DNA of 64,000 nucleotides. Origin: Zantedeschia hybrid cultivar (taxonomy: Eukaryota > Streptophyta > Magnoliopsida > Alismatales > Araceae). The stretch covers positions 51,517,129 to 51,581,128 of the forward strand of contig JARZZO010000009.1 in assembly GCA_030544215.1 (NCBI GenBank), given 5' to 3'. Shown piece after piece: positions 35,433 to 47,365 of the stretch (position 1 is its first letter; every line of letters begins with the position of its first letter). Both the position numbers and the translations under genes were made by a program. The notes below the pieces were generated by a model, which was not told the DNA's origin, searched no databases, and saw only the letters and a program-made list of their open reading frames with translations.

Positions 35433-36350
35433 AGGACCTGCGTGTCCTCCTCTCTCTTAATCCAAGTGTACTTTCTACCTTCCTATAAGATTGTACTCTC
35501 CTTGATAAGATCAAGGTTTCTAATTGTTTAAATGTACATTTGTGGACCTGTGAGTCCTGAATTTCATATTTAAATGTATCGGATTAAGCTAAGAGGACGG
35601 GATCTTCTGAAGACACCTCTGGAGGAAGGACTCGCATCAAATGGAACCAGTGTTGCTGTTTTCACATTAGGATCCTATTATGGATCATCGTTTGGCTCCG
35701 ATGATTCCATAGTAGCTTTAGCAGTCCATGATCATCCCTATTTAATTTTTCTGCATATATGTGATATTTGTGGACTATGCTATCATATATATATTTCTAT
35801 TTAGTATAATGATACTTCAAATTGAAATACTATTGATAGCACGATTTTTACAAATCAAATCAAAAACCCTCTTTTAAAAACTTAAGTTGTAAACGTGAGA
35901 TATTCAGAATAATCCACGTTACCCACCATCATTATAGATCTTAAGATAATTCTTATCTCAAACGGATTTGTTGTGCTACCACAAGGTCCATTTGATTTAG
36001 AAATTAAACTAGGTCTACGACATGTGATGTCATGAAGATGAATGGACAAATAGTATAGTTTTGTTGTGCTACCACAAGGATTGCACTATGAATTCATGTC
36101 ATCTAAGTAATGATGGATGAACTTAACTGAATTATTTGATTTGTTGTGCTACCACAAGGTCATTCTGATTCAGGGGTTAAATCGATCGGATATTGCAAAT
36201 GTTGCAACTGTCAAGAGTTGACTGCCTAAAGGACTTGATGTGATTTGTTGTGCTACCACAAGGTCGCATGCTTGATGCCCGAAGGATTCTAATCCCCACT
36301 AGGAGATCACCGGAATCTCCCGTTCTGTATATTAGAGGGTCATACAGATC
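35433..36350 (+). ncRNA. Structured leader RNA of copia 2 with four repeated stem-loops
   Basis: AGGAC-ctgcgt-GTCCT (35433-35448). Four copies of TTGTTGTGCTACCACAAGG begin at 35969, 36061, 36141 and 36246. Each has an internal TTGTG-ctac-CACAA hairpin, and flanks that pair, for example TCAAACGGA with TCCATTTGA for the first. Between copies three and four lie TTGCAA-atg-TTGCAA (36193-36207) and GTCAA-gag-TTGAC (36210-36222). Then GGAGAT-caccgga-ATCTCC (36302-36320) and CTGTAT..ATACAG (36325-36347). Spacing 92/80/105 is almost that of copia 1 (98/80/106), although the loop sequence differs completely. Confidence 0.6.
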
Positions 36351-36445
36351 GCCGAAAAATAGTGGAAGCCTAAATCTAGATTAAAAGTCCTAAATCTGAT
36401 TTTAAGAACTATCTGCTCATTTTATATATTTCCATATAGGTCGCT

Positions 36446-37740
36446 ATGTCGTCACCTAACCCCCCTCCGTTGCATACTTGATGCAAACAAACTCAAGGGA
36501 CCAAATTACATTGACTGGTTACGCAACCTGAAGATTGTCCTCAGGTGTGAAAAGCTAGCCTATGTCCTGGATCAACCAGATCCAGTGCAACCCGGTGATA
36601 ATGCTAACGAAGATGAATTAATGATGTTTGAAAATTGGAAGGAGGACTCTGTCAAGGTCCAGTGTTATATGTTCGGTTCAATGAACAATGAACTGCAACG
36701 ACAGCATGATAACATGGAACCTAAGTCCATTCTGAATCACCTACAAGAGTTGTTTGGTGAACAATCCAGAACAGAAAGATATGAGATATCTAAGAAATTG
36801 TTCAGGACCAGAATGAGCGAGGGTACATCTGTGTAAACTCATGTGCTCAAGATGATAGAATGGATTGAGAGGCTTGTTGTGCTTGGCTTTGTTATGAACA
36901 ATGACCTAAGCATCGACTTAATCCTACAGTCCCTTCCAGATTCATTTTCACAATTTATTATCAACTTCAATATGAACAAAATTGAAGTTTCACTGGCTGA
37001 GCTGCTCAACATATTGAAGACAGCAGAAGGCACTATCCAGAAAGACAAGCCACAAGTAATGCTTGTTGATAAGACCAACAAGAAAAGAAAATCTGGACAG
37101 ACCTTTAAGGAAGGTAAGCCTAAGAAGCTAGTGAAAAGCAAACCGGCGGTTCAAAAGGACAAAGCTAAAGTCAATGATAAACGTCAGTGTTTCCACTGCC
37201 ATAAAGAAGGTCATTGGAAGAGAAACTGTAAGATTTATCTTGCAGAAAAAGCAAAGGAGAAGCTTGGTGAAGCTTCAAGTATTCTCATGATCGATCTTAA
37301 CTTGTCTTATAGAGAAACAACATCTTGGGTATTAGATACTAGATGTGTTTCTCATATCTGCAATAACTTGCAGGTGTTAACAAGTAAAAAAAGATTGAAC
37401 CGCGGAGACGTGGATCTGAGGCTTGGGAATGGAGCAAAAGTTGCTGCGTTAGCTGTGGGGACAGCAAGACTTCAGATGCCGTCAGGAGACTCATTGGAAC
37501 TAATAGATTGTTATTATGTTCCGACCATTATTAGGAATATCATATCTATTTCATTTTTAGATAGACAAGGATATTCTATGAAACTAGATAATGAAGGTTG
37601 TTCAATTTATCAAGGAGACAAATTGTTTGCTTCCGGATATTTATTGAATGGATTATATTTACTTGATATTTCATATGATGTTTGTCTGGTAAATACATCT
37701 CATGAAAGCTTAGATAAGGATGTGAATAAATCATACCTAT
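36446..37740 (+). pseudogene. Copia 2 gag-pol, part 1 (before gypsy insertion)
   Basis: ATG at 36446. One extra base in or near the C run at 36460 shifts the frame, so translation from this ATG stops at TGA 36479. In the +1 frame gag continues, with a TAA at 36834, to the insertion point at 37740. The CCHC knuckle CFHCHKEGHWKRNC (from about 37189) and protease-like LDTRCVSHIC (near 37333) are visible; the usual LDTG reads LDTR, so the catalytic Gly is lost. The frame resumes at 47366 after the gypsy element and one target copy. Confidence 0.93.
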
Positions 37741-40174
37741 TGTAAGGATCGAGACTTTCTGATCCGGTTTTCGGGGTCGGACCTTGTAGTTCTGGCCCTA
37801 GTGGGGACTGAGGTCCTGTGACGATTCGCGTCAGGACCTCGAGACGCGTTTTGAACGGCGTCCACCGATGCAGACGCGTTTCAGGTTTTGCCACGTGGGT
37901 GCCACGTGGGCTGGCTTTGGGCCGCGAGAGTACGGCCCTGTCGTGTCATCTGAACGGCGTCCGCGTGGGACGACGCCTTTCAGACTGCGACTCTGAGATT
38001 GTCAGAGTACGGCCCTGACATGTGGCTTGAACGGCGTCTGCGTAGGACGACGCGTTTCAGAGTCTTGTCAGAGCGGCCGTCACGTCACCTGATAGACGTC
38101 CGTGGATGTCGACGCGTTTTAGCCAGTCTCTGGTTAACCCCGCGACCCCTCCTTCTTTCCCTCACTTTTCTTCCTTCTCTCTTTCTCTCCTTCCCTTCCG
38201 GCGAACTCGGCGGCGATTCCTCCGCCTCCCTCTTTTCCTCCCACCATTTCATCTCTCCCTCCACTCCATCCTCTACCTAGCTCCTACCACTACCACCTCT
38301 ACTTCCACTGCGGCGTTCCACTCTCCGGACGGCGGCCGACGTCACGGTGGAGTAAGGACGACCATGGCGGTACCGGCGGCGGCATGGGGCGAGACGGGTG
38401 GACGGCTTGAAGCTTGGAGGAGTTCAAGTATCCGGTACGGTGACGGTTCTCATAGCATCGTGTTTAAGCCATGTTTTCCCCCGTTTAAGCATGTTATGGA
38501 TCTTTGGTTTTGGGGGGTAGAACAAGCATGTTTAGGAGTTCTTTTTGATGATATGGGGAATTTTTATGAATGTGATTTCCTGTTGATTGAATTGCTCCTC
38601 TTTCTCCTCCGTTTTTGGGTGATTGTGGGGCTGTTTGGGTTGAAAAGGGAGCCCTCGGGCTCATGGCAGACTGGTTCCTGAGGTTGAAAGACGTCGTGCA
38701 TGGACGATGCCTTTTTGAAGGGCGTCGGGCCATCACGATGCGTTTTTAGGTAGGAATCGCCTTGCAGAGAGTCTGCCAGTTCGGGGATTCCAGGACTAAA
38801 AGACGTCATGGGTGGGCGACGCGATTTGAATAAGCGTCGGGTAGCCATGACGCCTTTTAAGACAGAAATCCCCTGATTAGTGTTTTCTGAAATTCCTGGT
38901 TTTCTGTGATGAATGGTGTCTGGGGATGTCGACGCCTTTCAAAAGGCGACCACTGGTGTCGACGCCTTTTAGGCCTGATTCTGAAGACAGTGTTTTACAT
39001 AAACCAGTACATGGAGCTTGAATGGCGTCGGCCTTGGGCGACGCGATTCAAGACAGAACCTCACTAATTCATGCCAGTAAAATGTGTTCATACTGCTAGA
39101 TAGTTGGTTAAATGCATGCTTTTAGTATACTCGATGTGATGGACTCTTCGTGACCGGATGGCATTGTGTTGGATGTCGTGCGACCGTGGACTACTTCCGT
39201 GACCGGATCGCACCGTGCCGTGTTTTCTGTTTCGGTGGACCTAGAGTGGCAGTTGTAGCGTTCTACACCCTGTGTCGGTGCGGAGGGACACAGCGCTGAC
39301 GGGAGGAGTGGCGGGGTGACGCCTAGTGGAGAGGGTCACCTGGTGAACCCCGGGGTTAGCTAGCTTGTACCGGTGTCGGAGAGGTACCTTTAGAGTGTCA
39401 CTCGTGCTGGGGGAAGGAGTAACCACCTGAGCCAGTTGGGCCGGAGTAGCCAGCGTGCTATCCGAGGGGTTATTGTTTGGTCTCAGCGGGTCGGTGTTTG
39501 CTGAGGGAAGGAGTGACCGCCGAGGTGGCCAGTGTGCTATCCAAGGGGTCACTGTTTGGTCTCAGCGGGTCGAGGTTTTTCCCACCGTTGTTTGTGTAGT
39601 TGACGTGTTCTATCGAGGCGACAGTCGTGGGTTCCCTTGTCGGTTAGTTTAGAAATATGCATGTTTAATACACTTCGACTGCATGTGATTTCACGTTGAG
39701 AATTATGAATTGTATCTACTACTGTGCTTATTACTTTACTGTTAGCTGTATTTTGCACTTGTGGGTGTGTGCGTGGGCAGTGGGGATCGAAGGATCCCTA
39801 CTGAGTCTTGTCTTGAGACTCACCCCTGCGGTTTTCAGGTGAGGACTCCCAGCAGACCTAGAGCGGCGTGTGCGGCCGTGTGTTGAGCGTCTTCAGCGGT
39901 TGTTCCGGGGTATGCCCCGATGTAGTTGTTATTTATTTCTGGCCTGTATGTTTAATTATTTCTTTTCAGTTGGAGTATGTAATTATTTGCTGTATCGAGT
40001 CGCATTGTAATAATTTTAATTCCTGCACCTTCATTTCAATTCAATGCGATGTGAATGTTTAGCTTAGTTTATTATTTATTTCCCAGACTTACTAGATCCT
40101 GGTTCGGTTCCAAATTAATGATTCGGTACCCATTTAGTAATCGGATCCCCGATTATAGGGTGGCGGGTCGTTAC
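37741..40174 (+). repeat. Gypsy 5' LTR with inverted GGCGTC/GACGCC modules
   Basis: About eleven short modules of the form TGAA.GGCGTC-N8..12-GACGC.TTTCA are scattered at 37825-38123, 38685-38862, 38908-38975 and 39018-39052. A CT-rich stretch at 38140-38280 looks like a leader. Open frames here have repeat-like, Pro/Ser-rich translations and are not called. Confidence 0.93.
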
Positions 40175-40175
40175 A

Positions 40176-40189
40176 GTTGGTATCAGAGC
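40176..40189 (+). other. Primer binding site, gypsy
   Basis: TTGGTATCAGAGCA, complementary to initiator tRNA-Met, directly after the 5' LTR. Confidence 0.93.
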
Positions 40190-40332
40190 ATACGGTCTGG
40201 CAAATAAATAAATAAATAGGTTAAATGTCGTAAGTTCGGCAAATAAATACATTATCCCGTACAGGCACGGCGGTAGCATAGGTTTTAGGACTCTAATTAG
40301 AACTTTTTGATTTTGTAATTGTAGGCGAGTAG

Positions 40333-43300
40333 ATGGCTCCCAGGAAGAGGATGTTGGTTATTCGAGAGCGGGGAGATGCCCCTAGTGGGTCCGAGGCAGG
40401 TAGGCCGAGTGTAGAGCAGTTTATGGAGGCCATGATGGACACTATAGCTAGATATCAGACGCGAGATCTTAGTGAGAGTTCTAGTGCTCGGGGAGGGTCC
40501 ATAGCTACCCTTGAGAGGTTCCTGAAGCTGAGGCCACCTCACTTCACCGGTCGTCCCGACCCTGATGAGGCCATTCACTGGCTTAGATAGATAGAGAAGA
40601 CCTTCGATACCATGGATTGTGCAGCAGTAGAGAGGACCCCGTTGGCTAACTTCATGCTGAAGGATAGTGCGTATGATTGGTGGACCACCTTGAAGAGTTT
40701 GTCTTATGAGGACAGGAGTCTTGGGGAAATTTCATGGGAGACTTTTGTTAAAGAGTTCAATGCACAGTATTTCCCCAGACATGTCTAGAGGGCTAAGGAG
40801 AGGGAGTTTATGGATATGACGCAGGGGAGTATGATGGTACTCGAGTATCAGGCGAAGTTTGTTTCGCTGGGTCGGTTCGTGCCTTTCATATCGGGGGACG
40901 AGGAGCGTCGTACGGAGAGGTTTGTGGACGGACTGAGGCTCAGTCTGAGGAACTTCGTGGCGTCCCACTGTTGTACAGACTTGGCATCAGCAGTTAGGTG
41001 TGCAGCAGCAGTGGAGGCTCAACAGAACCAGTCAGCCCGGGAAAGAGGACAGACTGCTCAGGGGCCAGTTCGTGGCAGGGGTAAGGCAGCGGCAGCAGCC
41101 CCTTCGTCCGGATCGGGATCGTCGTCACTCGGCTCCCGATTCAGAAGATTCTTCCGAGGCGGTGGCAGCAGTAGTGGCAGCAGTGTTAGTAGCAGACCCA
41201 GGCAGGATCAGCAGAGCCAGTCAGTGTCCAGTGCCCAGCAGGAGCCAGCTCAGAGGCTTCCAGCAGTTTGTCAGCACTGTGGTGGTACTCATGGTGGGAC
41301 TCAGTGTCCTGCTTTCTCTGGGAGATGCTATACTTGTGGCCAGCAGGGCCACGTGGCGAGGTTTGGCCCGCAGGGGCGTGGCCAGAGGCAAGGGCCAGCT
41401 GATCAGAAGAACCCGAGGACCCAAGGGAGAGTGCTGGCTATCACCAGGAAGGAGGCTCGTGCGTCCAACTTGGTGGAAGGTACACTTTCTGTCCTTGGGA
41501 ACTCTGCACATGTGTTGATTGATTCAGGTGCTTCACATTCTTTCATTTTTGAGCAGTTCGTAGATATTCTTTCGGCACCCGTTGATGAGTTATCTGATGG
41601 TTTGATGGTAGAGGTTCCTTCTGGAGACTTCATGTTATCTTATAATTGCTTGAGGAATGTTCCCTTGACCATTGAGGGTCATGTGCTACCTGCCCAGTTG
41701 GTTGTACTTGCTATTCGTGATTTTGATATCATCCTGGGCATGGATTGGTTGGAAGCTTTTTATGCAGAGGTGGACTGCCACAGGAAGAGGGTGCGATTCT
41801 CTATTCCGGACATCCCGACCTTCTTTTTCCAAGGTATTAGGCTCTCTTCTCGAGGTATTCTCATTTCTGCCTTAAAGGCACGGAGGTTGCTTGTTGGTGG
41901 CTGTGAGGCTTTCCTTGCCTCTATTGTTATTTCTGATGTTCGTGATAGTCCTAGTCCTTGGGAGGTGCCTGTAGTATGTGACTTCGTAGATGTGTTTCCT
42001 GAGGAGCTGCCTGGCCTTCCTCCTCAGCGAGAGGTCGAGTTTACCATCGAGCTTGCACCAGGTATGGCGCCCTTGTCTAAGGCCCCGTATCGGATGGCGC
42101 TAGCCGAACTCGCTGAGTTGAAGGCGTAGTTGCAGGAGTTGCTGGATAAGGGTTTCATTCGTCCCAGCATATCTCCATGGGGTGCTCCAGTTCTGTTTGT
42201 TAGAAAGAAGGATGGTTCTCTGAGATTGTGCATCGATTATAGGCAGCTGAACCAGGTGACAATAAAGAATAAGTACCCACTTCTAAGGATCGATGATTTG
42301 ATGGATTAGCTGCAGTCTGCGAGGGTGTTTTCCAAGATTGACCTGAGATCTGGATATTACCAGATGAGGATCCGTGATGTTGATGTCAGCAAGACGGCTT
42401 TCAGGACTCGGTATGGACATTATGAGTTTTTGGTTATGCCATTCGGCTTGACCAATGCTCCGGCAGCCTTTATGGATTTGATGAACCGAGTCTTTAGGGC
42501 CTATCTGGATCAGTTTGTGGTGGTATTCGTCGATGATATTTTGATATATTCTTCTTCTGAGGAAGAGCACGCCACTCATCTTCGGGTGGTGTTGCAGGTC
42601 CTAAGGGAGCACCAACTCTATGCCAAGTTCAGCAAGTGCGAATTCTGGCTAGACAAGGTGCACTTCCTTGGGCATGTCATTTCTGGCGAGGGCATTGCAG
42701 TGGATCCAGCCAAGATTGAGGAAGTGATGGATTGGAGCAGGCCAACTTCAGTGACTGAGATCAGGAACTTCTTGGGGCTTGCCGGTTATTACAGGCGGTT
42801 TGTTCAGGGGTTTTCTTCTATAGCGGCCCCCTTATCGAGGTTGACTCGAAAGGGAGTTCGTTTTGTCTGGACCGAGGAATGTGAACGGAGTTTCACTGAG
42901 TTAAAGACTCACCTCACTTCGGCCCCAGTGTTAGTGCTTCCATCTGGGTCAGGTGGGTTTGTGGTTTACTCGGACGCGTCCCGTCGAGGTTTAGGCGCGG
43001 TTCTAATGCAGCATGGCAGGGTAGTGGCTTATGCTTCTCGACAGCTGAAGAAGCATGAAGAGAACTATCCTACCCATGATTTGGAACTGGCAGCCGTGGT
43101 ATTTGCACTTAAGATTTGGAGGCATTACTTGTACGGAGAGAAATTTCAGGTTTTTATTGATCACAAGAGCCTGAAGTATGTGTTCACTCAGAGAGATCTG
43201 AATTTGAGACAGCGAAGGTGGATGGAGTTCATTAAGGATTATGACTTTGACCTTTCTTATCATCCGGGCAAGGCGAATGTAGTGGCAGACGCTTTGAGTC

Positions 43301-44838
43301 GGAAGATGGTCATGTCATACCTTATGATTCGAGAGTGGAAATTGTTCGAGCAGGTGGTGGAATCTTCCTTTAGGGTTCCACGGGAAGATGACAGAGCCGT
43401 GCTGGTCAGTTTGACTGTGAGACCAGCTGTGTATCATGCTGTGATTGAGGTTCAGAGGGCAGATGCTGAGTTACCACAGATTATCCAGAGGTCAGAGGTG
43501 GAATTATGGGATGACGGTACTGTCAGGTTCAGAGGCAGACTTTATGTCCCGACTGAGGAGGACGTGCACAGATGTGTTCTTGATGAGGCGCACCGTTCGA
43601 GATATGCAGTGCATCCTGGGACAACAAAGATGTATCATTGTTTGAGAGGGCACTTCTGGTGGCCCGGTATGAAGAAAGATGTGGCTGAATCTGTGGCTAG
43701 ATGTATGACTTGTCAGCAGGTTAAAGCCGAGCATCAGAGACCTGGAGGGTTGCTGCAGCCCTTGTCGATTCCAGAGTGGAAATGGGAGCATGTGACTAGG
43801 GACTTTGTGATGGGATTGCCTACATCCCCTAGCAGGAGAGATGCTATCTGGGTCATCGTTGATCGGCTGACCAAGTCGGCACACTTCCTAGCCATTAGGA
43901 AGGACTGGTCAGTCGGCAAGCTGGCAAAGTTGTTTGTAGACCGGATCATCTCTCTGCACGGGGTACCTTTGTCCATTGTATCAGATCGAGATCCGAGGTT
44001 TACTTCCAGGTTCTGGAAGGGCTTTCAGAAGGCATTGGACACTCAGTTGGCTTGCAGCTCGGCCTACCATCCTGAGACTGACGGGCAGTCGGAGAGGACC
44101 ATTCAGACCTTGGAGGATATGCTCAGGGCATGTTGCCTAGACTGGGGAGGTTCTTGGGAGCAGCATTTGTCCACAGTAGAATTTGCCTACAACAACAGTT
44201 ACCATTCCAGTATCGGCATGGCGCCTTACGAGGCCTTGTATGGGCGACCGTGTCGATCCCCGGTGTGTTGGTCCGACATCGGTGAGAGGCAGATAGCAGG
44301 ACCAGAGTTAGTGCAGCAGTGTACTGAGATTGCCAGGACAGTTCGGCAGAGGTTGACCGCAGCTCAGAATAGGCAGAAAAGTTATACAGACGTCCGACGG
44401 AGACCACTTGAGTTTGAAGTTGGGGACCACGTGTTCCTCCGAGTCTCACCCTCCAAGGGTGTGATGAGATTCGGGAAGCGAGGCAAGCTGAGTCCGCGAT
44501 ATATTAGGCCTTTTCCCATTCTTGCTCGAATTGGGGAAACCGCGTATCAGCTGGCCTTGCCGCCCAGTCGTGCAGGAGTGCACGATGTGTTCCATGTTTC
44601 CTTGCTGAGAAAGTATGTTCAGGATCCGTCCCATGTGTTGGATTTTTCAGAGTTGGAGGTCGCTGAGGACCTGTCCTTTCCAGAGTATCCTGTTCGTATT
44701 GAGGATCGCAGAGAACAGGTCCTGCGGAACAAGATTGTACCGTTGGTCAAGGTGATTTGACAGTACCGCTCCGGAGGTGAGGCAACCTGGGAGCGAGAGG
44801 ATGAGATGCGGGAGTAGTTCCCTTACCTCTTTTCGTAA
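40333..44838 (+). pseudogene. Gypsy gag-pol, six in-frame stops and no frameshift
   Basis: A frame of 1502 codons from ATG 40333 to TAA 44836, interrupted by TAG at 40588, 40786, 42127, 42307 and 44815 and TGA at 44758. Domains: gag; a zinc knuckle (41326-41367) whose last Cys is Gly, so zinc binding is lost; protease DSG at 41521-41529; reverse transcriptase with FVDD at 42526-42537; RNase H with first Asp at 42973; integrase zinc region near 43600-43720, then catalytic Asp (VDRLTKSAHF), Asp (VSDRDPRF) and Glu (GQSERTIQ); and a chromodomain-like end with EATWERED. The frame 42325-44760 is open for 811 codons. The element cannot supply its own proteins. Confidence 0.96.
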
Positions 44839-44909
44839 GTCTCCTTGGGAACTTGTATCTCTGTTTTGACCTTGTTAATTATAGCAGTCAATTTCGGGGG
44901 CGAAATTCT

Positions 44910-44925
44910 TTTAAGGGGGGGAGAA
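44910..44925 (+). other. Polypurine tract, gypsy
   Basis: TTAAGGGGGGGAGAA directly before the 3' LTR; the 'gggggcgaaattcttttaaggggggg' type context is common in plant gypsy elements. Confidence 0.88.
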
Positions 44926-47360
44926 TGTAAGGATCGAGACTTTCGGATCCGGTTTTCGGGGTCGGACCCTGTAGTTCTGGCCCTAGTGGGGACTGAGGTC
45001 CTGTGACGATTCGCATCAGGACCTCGAGACGCGTTTTGAACGGCGTCCACCGACGCAGACGCGTTTCAGGTTTTGCTACGTGGGTGCCACGTGGGCTGGC
45101 TTTGGGCCGCGAGAGTACGGCCCTGTCGTGTCGTCTTAACGGCGTCCGCGTGGGACGACGCCTTTCAGACTGCGACTCTGGGATTGTCAGAGTACGGCCC
45201 TGACATGTGGCTTGAACGGCGTCTGCGTAGGACGACGCGTTTCAAAGTCTTGTCAGAGCGGCCGTCACGTCACCTGAGAGACGTCCGTGGATGTCGACGC
45301 GTTTTAGCCAGTCTCTGGTTAACCCCGCGACCCCTCCTTCTTTCCCTCACTTTTCTTCCTTCTCTCTTTCTCTCCTTCCCTTCCGGCGAACTCGGCGGCG
45401 ATTCCTCCGCCTCCCTCTTTTCCTCCCACCATTTCATCTCTCCCTCCACTCCATCCTCTACCTAGCTCCTACCACTACCACCTCCACTTCCACTGCGGCG
45501 TTCCACTCTCCGGACGGCGGCCGACGTCACGGTGGAGTAAGGACGACCACGGCGGTACCGGCGGCGGCGTGGGGCGAGACGGGTGGACGGCTTGAAGCTT
45601 GGAGGAGTTTAAGTATCCGGTAGGGTGACGGTTCCCATAGTATCGTGTTTAAGCCATGTTTTCCCCCGTTTAAGCATGTTATGGATCTTTGGTTTTGAGG
45701 GGTAGAACAAGCATGTTTAGGAGTTCTTTTTGATGATATGGGGAATTTTTATGAATGTGATTTCCTGTTGATTGAATTGCTCCTCTTTCTCCTCCGTTTT
45801 TGGGTGATTGTGGGGCTGTTTGGGTTGAAAAGGGAGCGCTCGGGCTCATGGCAGACTGGTTCCTGGGGTTGAAAGACGTCGTGTATGGACGACGCCTTTT
45901 TGAAGGGCGTCGGGCCATCACGACGCCTTTTTAGGTAGGAATCGCCTTGCTGAGAGTCTGCCAGTTCGGGGATTCTAGGACTAAAAGACGTCGTGGGTGG
46001 GCGACGCGATTTGAATAAGCGTCGGGTAGCCATGACGCCTTTTAAGACAGAAATCTCCTGATTAGTGTTTTCTGAAATTCCTGGTTTTCTGTGATGAATG
46101 GCGTCTGGGGATGTCGACGCCTTTCAAAAGGCGACCACTGGTGTCGATGCCTTTTAGGCCTGATTCTGAAGACAGTGTTTTACATAAACCAGTACATGGA
46201 GCTTGAATGGCGTCGGCCTTGGGCGACGCGATTCAAGACAGAATCTCACTAATTCATGCCAGTAAAATGTGTTCATACTGCTAGATAGTTGGTTAAATGC
46301 ATGCTTTTAGTATACTCGATGTGATGGACTCTTCGTGACCGGATGGCATTGCGTTGGATGTCGTGCGACCGTGGACTACTTCCGTGACCGGATCGCACCG
46401 TGCCGTGTTTTCTGTTTCGGTGGACCTAGAGTGGCAGTTGTAGCGTTCTACACCCTGTGTCAGTGCGGAGGGACACAGCGCTGACGGGAGCAGTGGCGGG
46501 GTGACGCCTAGTGGAGAGGGTCACCTGGTGAACCCCGGGGTTAGCTAGCTTGTACCGGTGTCGGAGAGGTACCTTTGGAGTGTCACTCGTGTTGGGGGAA
46601 GGAGTAACCACCTGACCCAGTTGGGCCGGAGTAGCCAGCGTGCTATCCGAGGGGTTACTGTTTGGTCTCAGCGGGTCGGTGTTTGCTGAGGGAAGGAGTG
46701 ACCGCCGAGGTGGCCAGCGTGCTATCCAAGGGGTCACTGTTTGGTCTCAGCGGGTCGAGGTTTTTCCCACCGTTGTTTGTGTAGTTGACGTGTTCTATCG
46801 AGGCGGCAGTCGTGGGTTCCCTTGTCGGTTAGTTTAGAAATATGCATGTTTAATACACTTCGACTGCATGTGATTTCACGTTGAGAATTAGGAATTGTAT
46901 CTACTACTGTGCTTATTACTTTACCGTTAGCTGTATTTTGCACTTGTGGGTGTGTGCGTGGGCAGTGGGGATCGAAGGATCCCTACTGAGTCTTGTCTTG
47001 AGACTCACCCCTGCGGTTTTCAGGTAAGGACTCCCAGCAGACCTAGAGCGGCGTGTGCGGCCGTGTGTTGAGCGTCTTCAGCGGTTGTTCCGGGGTATGC
47101 CCCGTTGTAGTTGTTATTTATTTCTGGCCTGTATGTTTAATTATTTCTTTTCAGTTGGAGTATGTAATTATTTGCTGTATCGAGTCGCATTGTAATAATT
47201 TTAATTCCTGCACCTTCATTTCAATTCAATGCGATGTGAATGTTTAGCTTAATTTATTATTTATTTCCCAGACTTACTAGATCCTGGTTCTGTTCCAAAT
47301 TAATGATTCGGTACCCATTTAGTAATCGGATCCCCGATTATAGGGTGGCGGGTCGTTACA
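44926..47360 (+). repeat. Gypsy 3' LTR
   Basis: Same ends and the same inverted modules as the 5' LTR; followed by the CCTAT duplication. Confidence 0.97.
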
Positions 47361-47365
47361 CCTAT

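Larger units (their letters stand above)
37741..47360 (+). mobile_element. Full-length Ty3-gypsy retrotransposon (9620 bp)
   Basis: LTRs 37741-40174 and 44926-47360 (2434/2435 bp, TGTAAGG..GTTACA), perfect duplications CCTAT (37736-37740 and 47361-47365), Met primer site, one gag-pol frame, and a purine tract. Domain order PR-RT-RH-INT is gypsy. The C-terminal EATWERED.. segment resembles the chromodomain end of plant chromoviruses (Tekay/Del-like). About 7 differences in the first 230 LTR bases (3%), fewer further on, so a fairly recent insertion. It is disabled by six stops. Confidence 0.97.

Noticed and set aside
38106..38681. 191-codon open frame in the gypsy LTR (copy at 45291-45623)
   Set aside because: Low-complexity Ser/Pro-rich translation across a CT-rich leader and hairpin modules, not kept at full length in the 3' LTR; no domain.
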